From positions 1-55,979 of the forward strand of contig JAGHZY010000030.1 of assembly GCA_017745175.1 (NCBI GenBank): a stretch of DNA of 55,979 nt. Direction: 5' to 3'. How positions within the stretch are numbered: the stretch's first letter is position 1; every line of letters begins with the position of its first letter. Positions 1 through 8,680 of this stretch are shown here, in pieces. This DNA is from Sphingopyxis sp. (GTDB lineage: Bacteria; Pseudomonadota; Alphaproteobacteria; Sphingomonadales; Sphingomonadaceae). The notes beneath the pieces are model-generated. The model made no database searches. It was not told where the DNA came from and saw nothing but the letters and a program-made list of their open reading frames with translations. A program made the position numbers and the translations under genes.

Positions 1-439
1 GATAATAGCCGCCGCCGTTGGCGCAGCTGCCCATCGAGATGACATACTTCGGGTTCGACATCTGGTCGTATACGCGGCGCAGCGCGGGCGCCATCTTGTT
101 GCACAGCGTGCCCGCGACGATCATCACGTCCGACTGGCGCGGGCTGGCGCGCGGCGCGGCGCCGAAACGCTCCATGTCATAGCGCGGCATGTTGACGTGG
201 ATCATCTCGACCGCGCAGCACGCGAGGCCGAAGGTCATCCACCACAAAGAGCCCGTGCGCGCCCAGTTGAACAGATCCTCGGTCGAGGTGACGAGGAAGC
301 CCTTGTCGCCGACTTCGCTGTTGAGGTCGTCGAAGAAACCCGCGTCGGGGCTTGTCCCCGGCGCCACCGGAAACATGTCGGGGTTCGTCCCCGGTGCGAC
401 CGGCATCTGGCCGGGCATGATGATGCTGGAAGTGCTCAT
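1..439 (-). CDS. nuoB: NADH-quinone oxidoreductase subunit B, partial (3' end outside window)
   Basis: Subunit of the peripheral arm of respiratory complex I; the family carries the terminal N2 iron-sulfur cluster that passes electrons to quinone. About 146 residues are visible from the ATG at 439; the C-terminus runs off the left edge. The sequence contains the [10 protein letters not shown] segment (tandem cluster-ligating cysteines), then [13 protein letters not shown] and a glycine-rich GSCANGGG stretch, all classic NuoB signatures. The first ~45 residues are a proline/glycine-rich extension before the conserved core, with two near-identical [16 protein letters not shown] segments. The start codon overlaps the nuoA stop in an ATGA, so the two are translationally coupled in a nuo operon. 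Confidence 0.96.
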   Translation of the reverse strand, partial: MSTSSIIMPGQMPVAPGTNPDMFPVAPGTSPDAGFFDDLNSEVGDKGFLVTSTEDLFNWARTGSLWWMTFGLACCAVEMIHVNMPRYDMERFGAAPRASPRQSDVMIVAGTLCNKMAPALRRVYDQMSNPKYVISMGSCANGGGYY

Positions 440-810
440 TCCCAATCCAACGCGCCTTTTTTCCACGCGTACACAAGGCCGAGCGTGAGTTCGGCGAGAA
501 AGATCATCATCGTGGCCCAGCCGGCCCAGCCAATTTCCTCGAGGCTTACCGCCCAGGGAAAGAGGAAGGCCGCTTCGAGGTCGAAGATGATGAAAAGAAT
601 GGCGACGAGGTAGAAACGCACGTCGAACTGGCTGCGCGCATCTTCAAAAGCGGGAAAACCGCATTCATATTCGGTCAGCTTCGCCGGATCGGGCTTGTGC
701 GCCCCTGTCAGCCGCGCGACGCCCATCGGAAGGAACACGAAGGCGGAGGACAGGCCGACGGCGACGACCAGAAAGATCAGAATCGGCAAATATTGCGTCA
801 GATCGACCAT
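436..810 (-). CDS. nuoA: NADH-quinone oxidoreductase subunit A
   Basis: Small membrane subunit of complex I, about 124 residues with three hydrophobic segments. It contains the family hallmark [20 protein letters not shown] and a following [15 protein letters not shown] helix. The chosen start is the ATG at 810 ([11 protein letters not shown]), which gives the usual family length; an upstream in-frame ATG at 849 would add 13 polar residues not typical of NuoA. It is the first gene of the nuo operon as seen here and overlaps nuoB by four bases. Confidence 0.95.
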   Translation of the reverse strand: MVDLTQYLPILIFLVVAVGLSSAFVFLPMGVARLTGAHKPDPAKLTEYECGFPAFEDARSQFDVRFYLVAILFIIFDLEAAFLFPWAVSLEEIGWAGWATMMIFLAELTLGLVYAWKKGALDWE

Positions 811-1034
811 GGGAGCTCGCAGTTCAGTTGTTTTGGGGTGTCTTTGCACCCGTTTATCGGGGGCGCTTTAGGCCACGAAGCCGCGTGTCGCAAGCGCTGC
901 GGGCAGGATTTTCGTTTCCCGTGTGACCAAAAGCATATTGGGCGCTGGCGAGCGCCCCTATCGCTGTGATAGGCGACAAAAAAAGGGTCGCAGTGCCGCG
1001 CCTTTCGGGCGCATCGAGGAAAAAGGGAGCATCC

Positions 1035-1517
1035 ATGGGACCAATCACCGCTCGCGCCGCTCTGGCCTTGGGAGCCGCCGCGCTTTTCACGGCCACTCCG
1101 GCGCACGCCGAACTGATCAACGCGACGAATCCGGCCACGATCAAGGCGATCGTCGAGTCGCAGGGCTGGCCTGCCACGATCATCACCAAGGAGGGTGACG
1201 ATCCTTATATCGAGAGCAATCGGGGCGGCCTCAAATTCCTCGTCCTCTTCATGAATTGCGACGAGGGCAAGAAGTGCAAGACGCTGCAATATTATATGGG
1301 CTTCAGCGACGCGAAGGGCGTCACGCTCGACAAGCTCAACAAGTGGAACAAGGACAAGCGTTTCGCCCGCGCCTACAAGGATGACGAGGGCGATCCGGTG
1401 CTCGAGATGGACGTCGACCTCGATTTCGACGGCATTCCGCGCGCGAACGTCGGCGAGACCTTCAATACCTGGGCGTCGCTGATGGACAGCTTCCGCGAGT
1501 ATGTTTTCGAGAAATGA
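1035..1517 (+). CDS. secreted YbjN domain-containing protein (first of a tandem pair)
   Basis: A 160-residue protein with a signal peptide ending in TPAHA at about residue 24. The mature part resembles the YbjN family: a small alpha/beta fold related to type III secretion chaperones, of poorly defined function. Visible features are FLVLFMNCDEGKKCKTLQYY, with two cysteines seven residues apart, and a conserved W-N-K-x-K-R-F-A-R segment. The start at 1035 is preceded by an AAAAGGGAG ribosome-binding site. A paralogue lies 43 bases downstream on the same strand, so they are probably co-transcribed. Function cannot be assigned from sequence. Confidence 0.85.
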   Translation: MGPITARAALALGAAALFTATPAHAELINATNPATIKAIVESQGWPATIITKEGDDPYIESNRGGLKFLVLFMNCDEGKKCKTLQYYMGFSDAKGVTLDKLNKWNKDKRFARAYKDDEGDPVLEMDVDLDFDGIPRANVGETFNTWASLMDSFREYVFEK

Positions 1518-1560
1518 CGATGGTTCCCCGCCGCGGGCGGCGGGAAAAAAGGGGGAATAT

Positions 1561-2103
1561 GTGAAGTCGATATTTGTCATGGCGATGCTTGCTGCGTCGC
1601 CTGCGGACCCCGCGCAGGGTGTCATGGAAAATGCGGCCGCCCTGCCGGTCGCGGCCTCGACGGATGTGCTGATAAGGGCGGATGCCGGGCAGATCGCCAA
1701 ATTGCTGTCCGACGAAGGTTATCGCGCCAAGGTCGAAGCCGACAAGGATGGCACCCCGTTTATCAAATCAGGTAGCGGCGGACGCAACTTCACCGTCTAT
1801 TTCATGGGGTGCGACGGCGGTGTAAAACTGGGCCCCTGTAGCTCGATCGAATTCTATACCGGCTTCACGATCGGCAAGCCCTTCCCCATCGAACGCACGA
1901 ATGAGTGGAACGCCAAAAGCCGTTACGCTCGCACCTATGTCGATAAGGAGAATGACCCGGTCATCGAGATGGATATCTATCTCGACGCCGGAGGCATGCC
2001 GCGTGCGCAGTTCGTCGAAAATCTGCAGATCTGGACCGAGGCTATGGCCGATTTCGATTCTTTCGTTTTTGACGACGGGGCCGGCGCAAAGACGAAGAAG
2101 TAG
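1561..2103 (+). CDS. YbjN domain-containing protein (second of a tandem pair)
   Basis: A 180-residue paralogue of the preceding gene: FTVYFMGCDGG aligns with its FLVLFMNCDEG, NEWNAKSRYARTY with NKWNKDKRFARAY, and DPVIEMDIYLDAGGMPRAQF with DPVLEMDVDLDFDGIPRANV. The likely start is GTG at 1561, behind a strong AAAAAAGGGGG ribosome-binding site; it opens a hydrophobic leader (SIFVMAMLAASPA) consistent with export. The stop lies just before the convergent inositol-phosphatase gene. The C-terminus ends in a lysine-rich tail. Molecular role unknown. Confidence 0.8.
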   Translation: MKSIFVMAMLAASPADPAQGVMENAAALPVAASTDVLIRADAGQIAKLLSDEGYRAKVEADKDGTPFIKSGSGGRNFTVYFMGCDGGVKLGPCSSIEFYTGFTIGKPFPIERTNEWNAKSRYARTYVDKENDPVIEMDIYLDAGGMPRAQFVENLQIWTEAMADFDSFVFDDGAGAKTKK

Positions 2104-2109
2104 GCGCGA

Positions 2110-2928
2110 TCAGGCGTTGCGCAGCGCGCCTGCAACGAGTTTTTGCAGCTTCGAATGTACCGCGGCGCTGCCCGCGATGAATTCGCTGCGGTCGATCGCG
2201 CGGTCGCCGCCGCGAAAGTCGCTGACGAACCCGCCGGCTTCGCGAACGAGCAGCATGCCCGCCGCGACGTCCCAGACCTGCAGGTCGCTTTCCCAGAAAC
2301 CGTCATAGCGGCCCGCCGCGACCCATGCGAGATCGAGGCTGGCGGCGCCGAAGCGGCGGATGCCGGCGACTTCGGGCGCGACCGCACCGAAAATGCGACT
2401 CCACTGCGCCATATTGCCGTGGCCCATAAACGGAATTCCGGTGGCGATCAGGCATTCGTTGAGATGGCGACGCGATGCGACGCGCAGGCGCCGGTCGTGC
2501 AGCCACGCGCCGCGGCCGCGTTCGGCCCAATAGCTTTCGTCGGTGACGGGCTGATAGACGAGCGCGGCGGTGACGTCGCCCCAGCCGCCGCCGGGTTTCG
2601 GCTCCTGCACCGCGATCGAAATCGCGAAATGCGGGATCGCGTGGAGGAAGTTCGACGTGCCGTCGAGCGGATCGATGATGAAGCGCGGCTTGCCGGGATC
2701 GCCCTCGATCTCGCCCGCCTCTTCCATCTTGAAGCCCCAGCCCGGACGCGCGTGGGTCAGCTCGTCATAGAGCGTGCGCTCGGCGGCCTGATCGGCTTTC
2801 GACACGAAGTCGGCGGGCCCCTTCTGCGAGACCTGCAGATGCTCGATCTCGCCGAAGTCGCGGCGCAGCTTCGTGCCGGCCTTGCGCGCGGCGCGTTCCA
2901 TGACGGTGATGATGCCGGATACGGCCAT
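2110..2928 (-). CDS. suhB: inositol monophosphatase family protein
   Basis: A 272-residue Mg2+-dependent phosphatase of the IMPase/SuhB/CysQ superfamily. The metal-binding motifs are present: MEEAGE near residue 68, DPLDGTSNF at about 86-94 (two metal-binding aspartates) and WDVAAGMLLVREAGG near 220. Substrate could be inositol phosphate or another sugar phosphate; E. coli SuhB also works in rRNA transcription, but that role cannot be assumed here. The start at 2928 (MAVSGIITV) matches family N-termini; upstream in-frame codons read through the palindromic repeat at 2941-3029 and are unlikely to be translated. Confidence 0.9.
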   Translation of the reverse strand: MAVSGIITVMERAARKAGTKLRRDFGEIEHLQVSQKGPADFVSKADQAAERTLYDELTHARPGWGFKMEEAGEIEGDPGKPRFIIDPLDGTSNFLHAIPHFAISIAVQEPKPGGGWGDVTAALVYQPVTDESYWAERGRGAWLHDRRLRVASRRHLNECLIATGIPFMGHGNMAQWSRIFGAVAPEVAGIRRFGAASLDLAWVAAGRYDGFWESDLQVWDVAAGMLLVREAGGFVSDFRGGDRAIDRSEFIAGSAAVHSKLQKLVAGALRNA

Positions 2929-2940
2929 GATATCTACTCC

Positions 2941-3029
2941 CCCCTCCCGCTTGCGGGAGGGGTTGGGGGTGGGCAAGACAGGTGGCGGGCCCATCGCCCA
3001 CCCCTAACCCCTCCCGCAAGCGGGAGGGG
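2941..3029. repeat. paired REP-like palindromes forming a large inverted repeat
   Basis: Two copies of the 22-bp palindrome CCCCTCCCGC-x-GCGGGAGGGG (centre TT in one, AA in the other) lie at 2941-2962 and 3008-3029. Flanking bases extend the match, so 2941-2974 and 2996-3029 form one imperfect inverted repeat with ~21 bases between. It occupies the whole gap between efp and the phosphatase gene. Such elements are common between genes in sphingomonad genomes and may act as mRNA 3' structures; no T-run is present. Confidence 0.85.
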
Positions 3030-3036
3030 AATCTAA

Positions 3037-3600
3037 TCAGTCGGCGCGGCGGACATATTCGCGGTCGTACACGTGCACGACGATCCTGGTTCCGCTGGTG
3101 ATGTGCGGCGGCACCATCACGCGCACGCCATTGTCGAGGATCGCGGGCTTGTACGACGACGAGGCCGTCTGGCCCTTCACCACCGCGTCGGCCTCGACGA
3201 TCGTCGCTTCGATCGTTTCGGGCAGCTCGACCGAAATCGGACGCTCTTCCCAGAGCTCGAGCACGACGTCCATGCCGTCCTGCAGAAACTCGTGCGCCTC
3301 GCCGACGACGTCCTTCGAGATATTGATCTGTTCGAAGCTGTCCTTGTCCATGAAGACGAGATCGTCGCCCTCGGCATAGAGGAACTGGAAATCCTTGGTG
3401 TCGAGGCGCACCTTTTCGACCGTGTCCGCGCTGCGAAAACGGTTGTTGAGCTTGCGCCCGTCGATCAGATTCTTGGCTTCGACCTGCATATAGGCGCCGC
3501 CCTTGCCCGGCTGGGTGTGCTGGATCTTGGTGACTTTCCAGATGCCGCCTTCATATTCGATAATATTGCCGGGACGGATTTCAACGCCGGTGATCTTCAT
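3037..3600 (-). CDS. efp: translation elongation factor P
   Basis: A 187-residue EF-P, which binds ribosomes stalled at polyproline stretches and stimulates peptide-bond formation. The N-terminal KOW-like domain carries [10 protein letters not shown] with the lysine (residue 33) at the tip position that is modified in many bacteria. Two OB domains follow, and the C-terminus has the conserved [18 protein letters not shown] segment. The start at 3600 (MKITGVEI) is preferred over an ATG nine bases upstream because it matches the family. Confidence 0.97.
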   Translation of the reverse strand: MKITGVEIRPGNIIEYEGGIWKVTKIQHTQPGKGGAYMQVEAKNLIDGRKLNNRFRSADTVEKVRLDTKDFQFLYAEGDDLVFMDKDSFEQINISKDVVGEAHEFLQDGMDVVLELWEERPISVELPETIEATIVEADAVVKGQTASSSYKPAILDNGVRVMVPPHITSGTRIVVHVYDREYVRRAD

Positions 3601-3707
3601 CGCGCACACTCACAGTTCAAGGATGGAAAGAGCAGACCGGCGCCCCGCGGGCACCGGTATCAGGTGCGCGCCTTTAGCCGCGACCGCGCCGAAGGGCAAG
3701 CCGCGTG

Positions 3708-5666
3708 TCAGGGGGTGGCAACGACCATCGCGCGTGTGCGGCGATAGCTGAGCCACACCAGTCCCGCGAACAGGATCAGTCCGACCCAGGGAGCATAGGG
3801 CGCATAGCCATCGCCGGCGACCGCGAGCGGTGCATCGCTGCCGCTGCCCGCCACGATCCCCGCATAGAGCACCCCGAACAGACTTTCGCCCACGATCATG
3901 CCCGTCGCGGTGAGCACGCCCATTCGGTGCGCGAAGCTCGCGTTCGGGCGCTTCGACGCCCAGCGGTCATAGAACCAGCCGCCGACCGCGCCGATGACGA
4001 CGGGCAGGATCACCGCCATCGGCAGGTAGATGCCGATACCGATTGCGAGCGGGGGAAGCCGCAGCTTGCCCGAACGCCCGAGCAGCGCGTCGACGAGGAT
4101 GAACCCGACCCCCGCGATCGCGCCATAGCCCAGCATCGTCCAGTTGAGATCGCCGCCGAGCACGCCCTGCGCGAGCGACGAGATCAGCCCCGCCTGCGGT
4201 GCCGCGAGCGCGTTCGGCCCCGCCCCCGGCGCGCCGACGAAACCCAGCGTCTCGTTGAGCACATTGAGCACGGGCGGCACGACGAGCGAGCCGAAGATCA
4301 CACCGATGATCAGCGCGACCTGCTGTTTCCATGGCGTCGCGCCGACGAGTTGACCGGTCTTGAGGTCCTGCAGATTGTCGTTCGAGATCGTCGCGATCCC
4401 GAAGACGAGGCCGGTGACGATCAGCGCATAGGCGACCATCGCATTGACTTCGGCTTCGCCGCCACCGCGGCCAAGCAGGCCGAGGAGGAGCAGCGACGAG
4501 GCGATGATCGCGAGGATGCCGATCCCCGATACCGGCGAGTTCGACGCGCCGATCAGGCCCGCCATATAGCCGGTAACCGACGCGATCATCAGCCCGACGA
4601 TGATGATGAACAGGATCGCCCCCGCGATCAGCGCGAATGACGCGCCCGCGAGGGGGCCGCCGGCGAGCACCGTCCACAGCAGCCAACCGATCGGCAGCAT
4701 CAGCGCGAGCGAGCCACCGAACACCCAGTTGATCGACATATCCTGTTCTTCGATCGCCAGCGCCTGCCCGCCCTGCCGCGCGCGGCTCGCCGCCATCGCC
4801 GAGCGGATCCCGCCGACGACCGGGCTCGCGATCCTGATCAGCGTCCAGATCGCGGCAACGGCAATCACCCCCGCGCCAAAGAAGCGCACATCGGCGCGAA
4901 ACACGGTGTTCGCCAGCGTCTCGGCATCGCCCGTCCCGCCTTGCGTGAGGATCGGCAGCAGCACCCACCAGCCGGTGACCATACCGACAAGCTGCGCCAG
5001 CCCGACCGACAGGCCGACGAGGTGGCCGACGCCGAACAGCGCGAAGGCCAGCCCGCCCGCGATCCCCGTCGCACCGGTGCCGACGGTGAACCAGCGCGCG
5101 ACTTCGGCGCCCGCGAGCTTCATCTGGGTCAGCAGCGTAAAGCCCGCCGCAACGAACGAATTCCACATCAGCGCCGAAAGACCGGCGCGATTCTCCTCGG
5201 CGCCCTCGGCGCTCGCGGCACCGACCTGCAGCACCTCGGCAGCGGCGCGCCCTTCGGGATAGGGCAGATCCGAATCGACCACGAGCGCGCGGCGGAGCGG
5301 CACCGAGAAGAGCACGCCCAGAATTCCGCCGAGCATCGTGATTGCGGTGGTCTCGACGAGCGGAAAGCCCTGCCAGTAACCGACCATCACGAGGCCTGGC
5401 AGCACGAAGATGATCGCCGCCAGCGTGCCCGCGGCGCTCGCGATCGTCTGGACGATATTATTCTCGAGGATCGTCGATCCCGCCATATAGCGCAGCAGCG
5501 CCATCGAGATCACCGCCGCGGGGATCGAGGTCGCAAAGGTCAGCCCGACCTTCAGCCCCAGATAGACGTTCGCCGCGGTGAACGCGAGGGTGAGCAGGCC
5601 GCCGAGCAGGATCGCGCGGATTGTGAGTTCGCGTCCGCGCGCGGTCGACGTGGTGGTTTCGGTCAT
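3708..5666 (-). CDS. OPT family oligopeptide transporter
   Basis: A 652-residue inner-membrane permease of the OPT superfamily, with about fifteen hydrophobic segments from residue 15 to the C-terminus. The first segments (NVYLGLKVGLTFATSIPAAV) and the following LENNIVQTIASAAGT and DLPYPEGRAAAEVL motifs are characteristic of bacterial OPT proteins, which take up small peptides or metal chelates. The start at 5666 (MTETTT) has a GAGGAG ribosome-binding site at proper distance; longer in-frame starts would add a basic low-complexity N-terminus. Substrate is not predictable. Confidence 0.92.
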   Translation of the reverse strand: MTETTTSTARGRELTIRAILLGGLLTLAFTAANVYLGLKVGLTFATSIPAAVISMALLRYMAGSTILENNIVQTIASAAGTLAAIIFVLPGLVMVGYWQGFPLVETTAITMLGGILGVLFSVPLRRALVVDSDLPYPEGRAAAEVLQVGAASAEGAEENRAGLSALMWNSFVAAGFTLLTQMKLAGAEVARWFTVGTGATGIAGGLAFALFGVGHLVGLSVGLAQLVGMVTGWWVLLPILTQGGTGDAETLANTVFRADVRFFGAGVIAVAAIWTLIRIASPVVGGIRSAMAASRARQGGQALAIEEQDMSINWVFGGSLALMLPIGWLLWTVLAGGPLAGASFALIAGAILFIIIVGLMIASVTGYMAGLIGASNSPVSGIGILAIIASSLLLLGLLGRGGGEAEVNAMVAYALIVTGLVFGIATISNDNLQDLKTGQLVGATPWKQQVALIIGVIFGSLVVPPVLNVLNETLGFVGAPGAGPNALAAPQAGLISSLAQGVLGGDLNWTMLGYGAIAGVGFILVDALLGRSGKLRLPPLAIGIGIYLPMAVILPVVIGAVGGWFYDRWASKRPNASFAHRMGVLTATGMIVGESLFGVLYAGIVAGSGSDAPLAVAGDGYAPYAPWVGLILFAGLVWLSYRRTRAMVVATP

Positions 5667-5826
5667 CAAGAATCTCCTCGCCGGTGTCTTGCGGCGCTGC
5701 GCGCCCAGCGCAAGCAAAAAGCCACGGACGCGGAGCCGTTGGACCGAAACGCCAAAACGACACGCCGACGGCCTTTTGACGCATCGATCCAATATGGCAC
5801 CCCGAATCAATGCCATATCGGCGGCC

Positions 5827-5997
5827 ATGACGAGCATCGATCTTTCGGACCTTACCCCGCCCTCCCCGCGTGGCACCGCAGCAACGTCGTCGCGCGGGGC
5901 GCCTTGCGCCGGCCTTTTTGGCTGGCGCAAGGATGCGGCGGCGCCCGCGCGGAAAAAGGCGCCGAAGACGCCCGGGCGCGATTATCCCGCCGGCTGA
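5827..5997 (+). CDS. possible small hypothetical protein, 56 residues
   Basis: A short open frame in the 315-base gap between the OPT transporter and thiE. It encodes a proline-, alanine- and lysine-rich, probably disordered peptide beginning MTSIDLSDLTPPSPRG and ending PGRDYPAG. The stop overlaps the 3' end of the convergent thiE gene. There is no clear ribosome-binding site and no family that I recognise. The frame remains open well upstream, which in GC-rich DNA is weak evidence for coding. The rest of the gap shows nothing else identifiable. Confidence 0.22.
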   Translation: MTSIDLSDLTPPSPRGTAATSSRGAPCAGLFGWRKDAAAPARKKAPKTPGRDYPAG

Positions 5998-6620
5998 CTT
6001 TCGAGGATGGCGGCGAAGGCACGCACCGCCGCCGCCGGGCCGCCGGGATGGGCCCACACGCCGCCCGACACAGCAAGAAAATCGGCGCTGGCATCGACCA
6101 GTATCTTCGCATTGTCGACCGTGATCCCGCCGATCGCGACACAGGGGAGCTCGAACAGCCCCTGCCACCACGTCAGGATTTCGGGTTCTGGCCGATGCTC
6201 GACCGTCTTCGTCGTCGTCGGGAAAAATGCCCCGAACGCGACATAGTCGGCGCCCGCCTCGCCCGCTTCCATCGCAAGATGCCGGCTATCGTGGCACGTC
6301 ACGCCGATCTGCGCGTCGGGTCCGAGCAGGCGGCGCGCCTCCCGGGGATCGCCGTCGCCCTGTCCCAGATGGACGCCGTCCGCCCTGAGCCGCTTCGCGA
6401 GCGCGACGTCGTCGTTGACGATGAAGGCGACCTCGTGCGCGGCACAGATCGCCCGCAGCGGTTCGGCGAGCCGCGCCGCCTCGTGCTGCTCGACATTCTT
6501 GACGCGAAACTGGAACGCCGCGACGGGGCCGGCGGAGAGCGCTTCCTCCAGCCGCGCGGGAAAATCGCCCCCGACGTCGAGCGGGGAAATCAGGTAAAGC
6601 TGGCAATCGGGTGTAGTCAT
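5982..6620 (-). CDS. thiE: thiamine phosphate synthase
   Basis: A 212-residue TIM-barrel enzyme that joins hydroxymethylpyrimidine diphosphate and hydroxyethylthiazole phosphate to make thiamine phosphate. Characteristic pieces are FQFRVKN near residue 37, FIVNDDVALA near 66, DGVHLGQGD near 81, GVTCHDS near 106, DYVAFGAFFPTTTK near 125, and AIGGIT near 162. It lies alone on the minus strand, 35 bases from a divergent lipoprotein gene, without a recognisable TPP riboswitch upstream. Confidence 0.93.
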   Translation of the reverse strand: MTTPDCQLYLISPLDVGGDFPARLEEALSAGPVAAFQFRVKNVEQHEAARLAEPLRAICAAHEVAFIVNDDVALAKRLRADGVHLGQGDGDPREARRLLGPDAQIGVTCHDSRHLAMEAGEAGADYVAFGAFFPTTTKTVEHRPEPEILTWWQGLFELPCVAIGGITVDNAKILVDASADFLAVSGGVWAHPGGPAAAVRAFAAILESQPAG

Positions 6621-6655
6621 GGCGCGTTCATAGCGACGGGGCCAGATGCGGGCAA

Positions 6656-7054
6656 ATGCAGAACGTCACCCGCCTCGCCGCACTTGCCCTCCCCGCCGCC
6701 CTTCTGCTTTCGGCGTGCGCGACGACCGCCGGCGCGCCGCTGCCCGACGGCAGCGACGTCGCACTCGGCCAGAAGGCCTATGTCGACGGCCCGCTCGTCC
6801 AGCCGGTCGCGGTGATCGAGGACAGCCGCTGCCCGACGAATGCGCGCTGCGTCTGGGCGGGGCGCGTCCGGGTGAAGATGATCTGGATTCGCGGCAATGG
6901 CGAACAACAGCCGTTCGAGGCGACGCTCGGCGAAGAGACGCAGCTCGCTGACGGCAAATTCACGCTCGAATCGGTGCGCCCCGAAAAGCGCACCGATGCG
7001 ACGCTGAAACCCGGCGATTATCGCTTCTCGTTCCGCTTCGCGGGCGGGTTTTAA
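6656..7054 (+). CDS. putative lipoprotein
   Basis: A 132-residue protein with a lipoprotein signal peptide; the lipobox LLSAC places the lipidated cysteine at about residue 21. The mature domain has two cysteines in DSRCPTNARCVWAGRVRV, an arrangement seen in small uncharacterised bacterial lipoproteins of the envelope, and a predominantly beta C-terminal part. It is divergent from thiE, and its 3' end overlaps the convergent O-methyltransferase by four bases. No function can be assigned. Confidence 0.78.
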   Translation: MQNVTRLAALALPAALLLSACATTAGAPLPDGSDVALGQKAYVDGPLVQPVAVIEDSRCPTNARCVWAGRVRVKMIWIRGNGEQQPFEATLGEETQLADGKFTLESVRPEKRTDATLKPGDYRFSFRFAGGF

Positions 7055-7707
7055 CGCACCCGCGCCAGCACGAAGCCGTCCCAGCCCTTGGCGCCGACCG
7101 TCTGGATCGCGGTCGCGTCGAAACGGGCGTCGGCGCCCAGCATATCGTAAAGCGCACGCGTGCCGATGATCCGCTCGTCATCGCTGCCCGCATCGAGAAT
7201 GCCGCCATCGCGCACGACATTGTCGACGATGATCGTCGTCCCGGAGCGGCCGAGGCGGATCGCTTCCTCGACATAGCGAACATTACCCTGCTTGTCGGCG
7301 TCGATAAAGACGAAGTCGAACGGCGCATCGCCCGTCATCGCAGCGAGGCTGTCCGCCGCGGGACCGACACGGATATCGACCTTCCCCGAAAGCCCCGCAT
7401 TTTCCAGATTTTCGCGCGCAACCGCGGCGTGATGCGCCTCGAGTTCGAGCGTCACCAGTTCGCCGCCCTCGGGCAGCGCCCGCGCCAGCCAGATCGTCGA
7501 ATAGCCGCCAAGCGTCCCGACTTCGAGGATGCGCCTTGCGCCCGCCATCTGCGCGAGCAGGAAGAGCATCTTGCCTTGCGCCGCCGACACGTCGATCGGC
7601 GGCAGGCCCCGGGCGTCATTGTTCGCGAGGGTGGTGGCAAGCGCGTCGTCAGCCCCCAGCAATTTGCCGGCGATATAATCGTCGACGGCTTGCCACCGCT
7701 CTCCCAT
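7051..7707 (-). CDS. O-methyltransferase, class I SAM-dependent
   Basis: A 218-residue methyltransferase of the caffeoyl-CoA/catechol O-methyltransferase type. Motif I is ILEVGTLGGYSTIWLA near residue 60, followed by LVTLELE, the DFVFIDADKQGN metal/SAM region near 130 and IVDNVVRDGG near 157, all typical of this cation-dependent family. The ATG at 7707 abuts the stop of the aldolase gene (7711), so it is probably the last gene of the tkt-gap-pgk-fda operon. Substrate unknown. Confidence 0.87.
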   Translation of the reverse strand: MGERWQAVDDYIAGKLLGADDALATTLANNDARGLPPIDVSAAQGKMLFLLAQMAGARRILEVGTLGGYSTIWLARALPEGGELVTLELEAHHAAVARENLENAGLSGKVDIRVGPAADSLAAMTGDAPFDFVFIDADKQGNVRYVEEAIRLGRSGTTIIVDNVVRDGGILDAGSDDERIIGTRALYDMLGADARFDATAIQTVGAKGWDGFVLARVR

Positions 7708-7710
7708 CAC

Positions 7711-8601
7711 CTAGGCCACCGAGGCCGCGTGAATTTCGTTGATCGCACCACCGAGCGAGTTGTTGAACTCGTCATCGCTCATCTGGTGGCGAAGGTCCTC
7801 CAGCAGCGCGCGGCTGAAGCTCGCGATGATGCCGGGGTTCTTCGCCAGTTCGACGCAGGCCTCGGGGCGCGCGAAACCACCCGACAGCGCGACGACGCGA
7901 AGCACCTTCGGATGATCGACGAGCGGCTGGAACAGGCCGGCTTCGGTCGGCAGCGACAGCTTGAGCATCACCGGCGCGCCGGTCCACGCGTCGAGCGCCG
8001 CGAGCAGTTCCTTGAGCAGCAGGCGGTCGGCGGCATCGCGCTCGGCGCTCTTGATGTTCACTTCGGGTTCGATGATCGGAACGAGACCGTGCGCGGCGAT
8101 GCGCGCGGCTTCGGCGAACTGCTGCCCGACGATCGCCTTCACGCCCGCCGGATTGGCAAGGTTGACGACGCTGCGCATCTTGGTGCCGAACACGCCCTTC
8201 GCGACCGCGCGCGCGCAAAGATCGTCAAGGCCGGGGTTGGCCTTCATCAGCTGGACGCCGTCGGCCTCGTCCTCGAGGCCCTTGTCGACCTTCAGGAACG
8301 GCACCACGCCGCGTTCCCACAGCAGAGCGGGCACCGGCTTGCCGCCCGCGTCGCCGTCCATCGTGCGCTCGAACAGGATCGCGCCGATCACCTTCTCGCC
8401 GTTGAAGCACGGCGCGGTGACGATGCGACTGCGCATGTCATGGATCAGGCCGAACATTTCCTCGTCGTTCGAAAAAGCGTCGGCTTCGATGCCATAGCCC
8501 TTCAATGCCTTGGGCGTCGAACCGCCGCTCTGGTCGAGCGCGGCGATGAAACCCTGCCCCGATTTGATCTGGTCGAGCATGGCGGCATTGGCGGTCGTCA
8601 T
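7711..8601 (-). CDS. fda: fructose-bisphosphate aldolase class I
   Basis: A 296-residue Schiff-base aldolase that interconverts fructose 1,6-bisphosphate with dihydroxyacetone phosphate and glyceraldehyde 3-phosphate. The N-terminus FIAALDQSGGSTPKAL and the later IIEPEVNIKS and VMLKLSLP segments match the bacterial class I type found in Staphylococcus and many alphaproteobacteria; the lysine of MLKLSLP fits the catalytic position. The start at 8601 has a CCGGAGATGTT leader. It lies 79 bases after pgk in the same direction, consistent with a glycolytic operon. Confidence 0.93.
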   Translation of the reverse strand: MTTANAAMLDQIKSGQGFIAALDQSGGSTPKALKGYGIEADAFSNDEEMFGLIHDMRSRIVTAPCFNGEKVIGAILFERTMDGDAGGKPVPALLWERGVVPFLKVDKGLEDEADGVQLMKANPGLDDLCARAVAKGVFGTKMRSVVNLANPAGVKAIVGQQFAEAARIAAHGLVPIIEPEVNIKSAERDAADRLLLKELLAALDAWTGAPVMLKLSLPTEAGLFQPLVDHPKVLRVVALSGGFARPEACVELAKNPGIIASFSRALLEDLRHQMSDDEFNNSLGGAINEIHAASVA

Positions 8602-8680
8602 AACATCTCCGGTGGTTTGCATACGTATGTGGCGGTGCGCATAGCGACCCCGCAAGCAGGATGCAATGCGGGGGGAGGTT

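Noticed and set aside
5982..6655. Possible TPP riboswitch for thiE
   Set aside because: The upstream gap is only 35 bases and lacks the CTGAGA and ACCTGA core elements.
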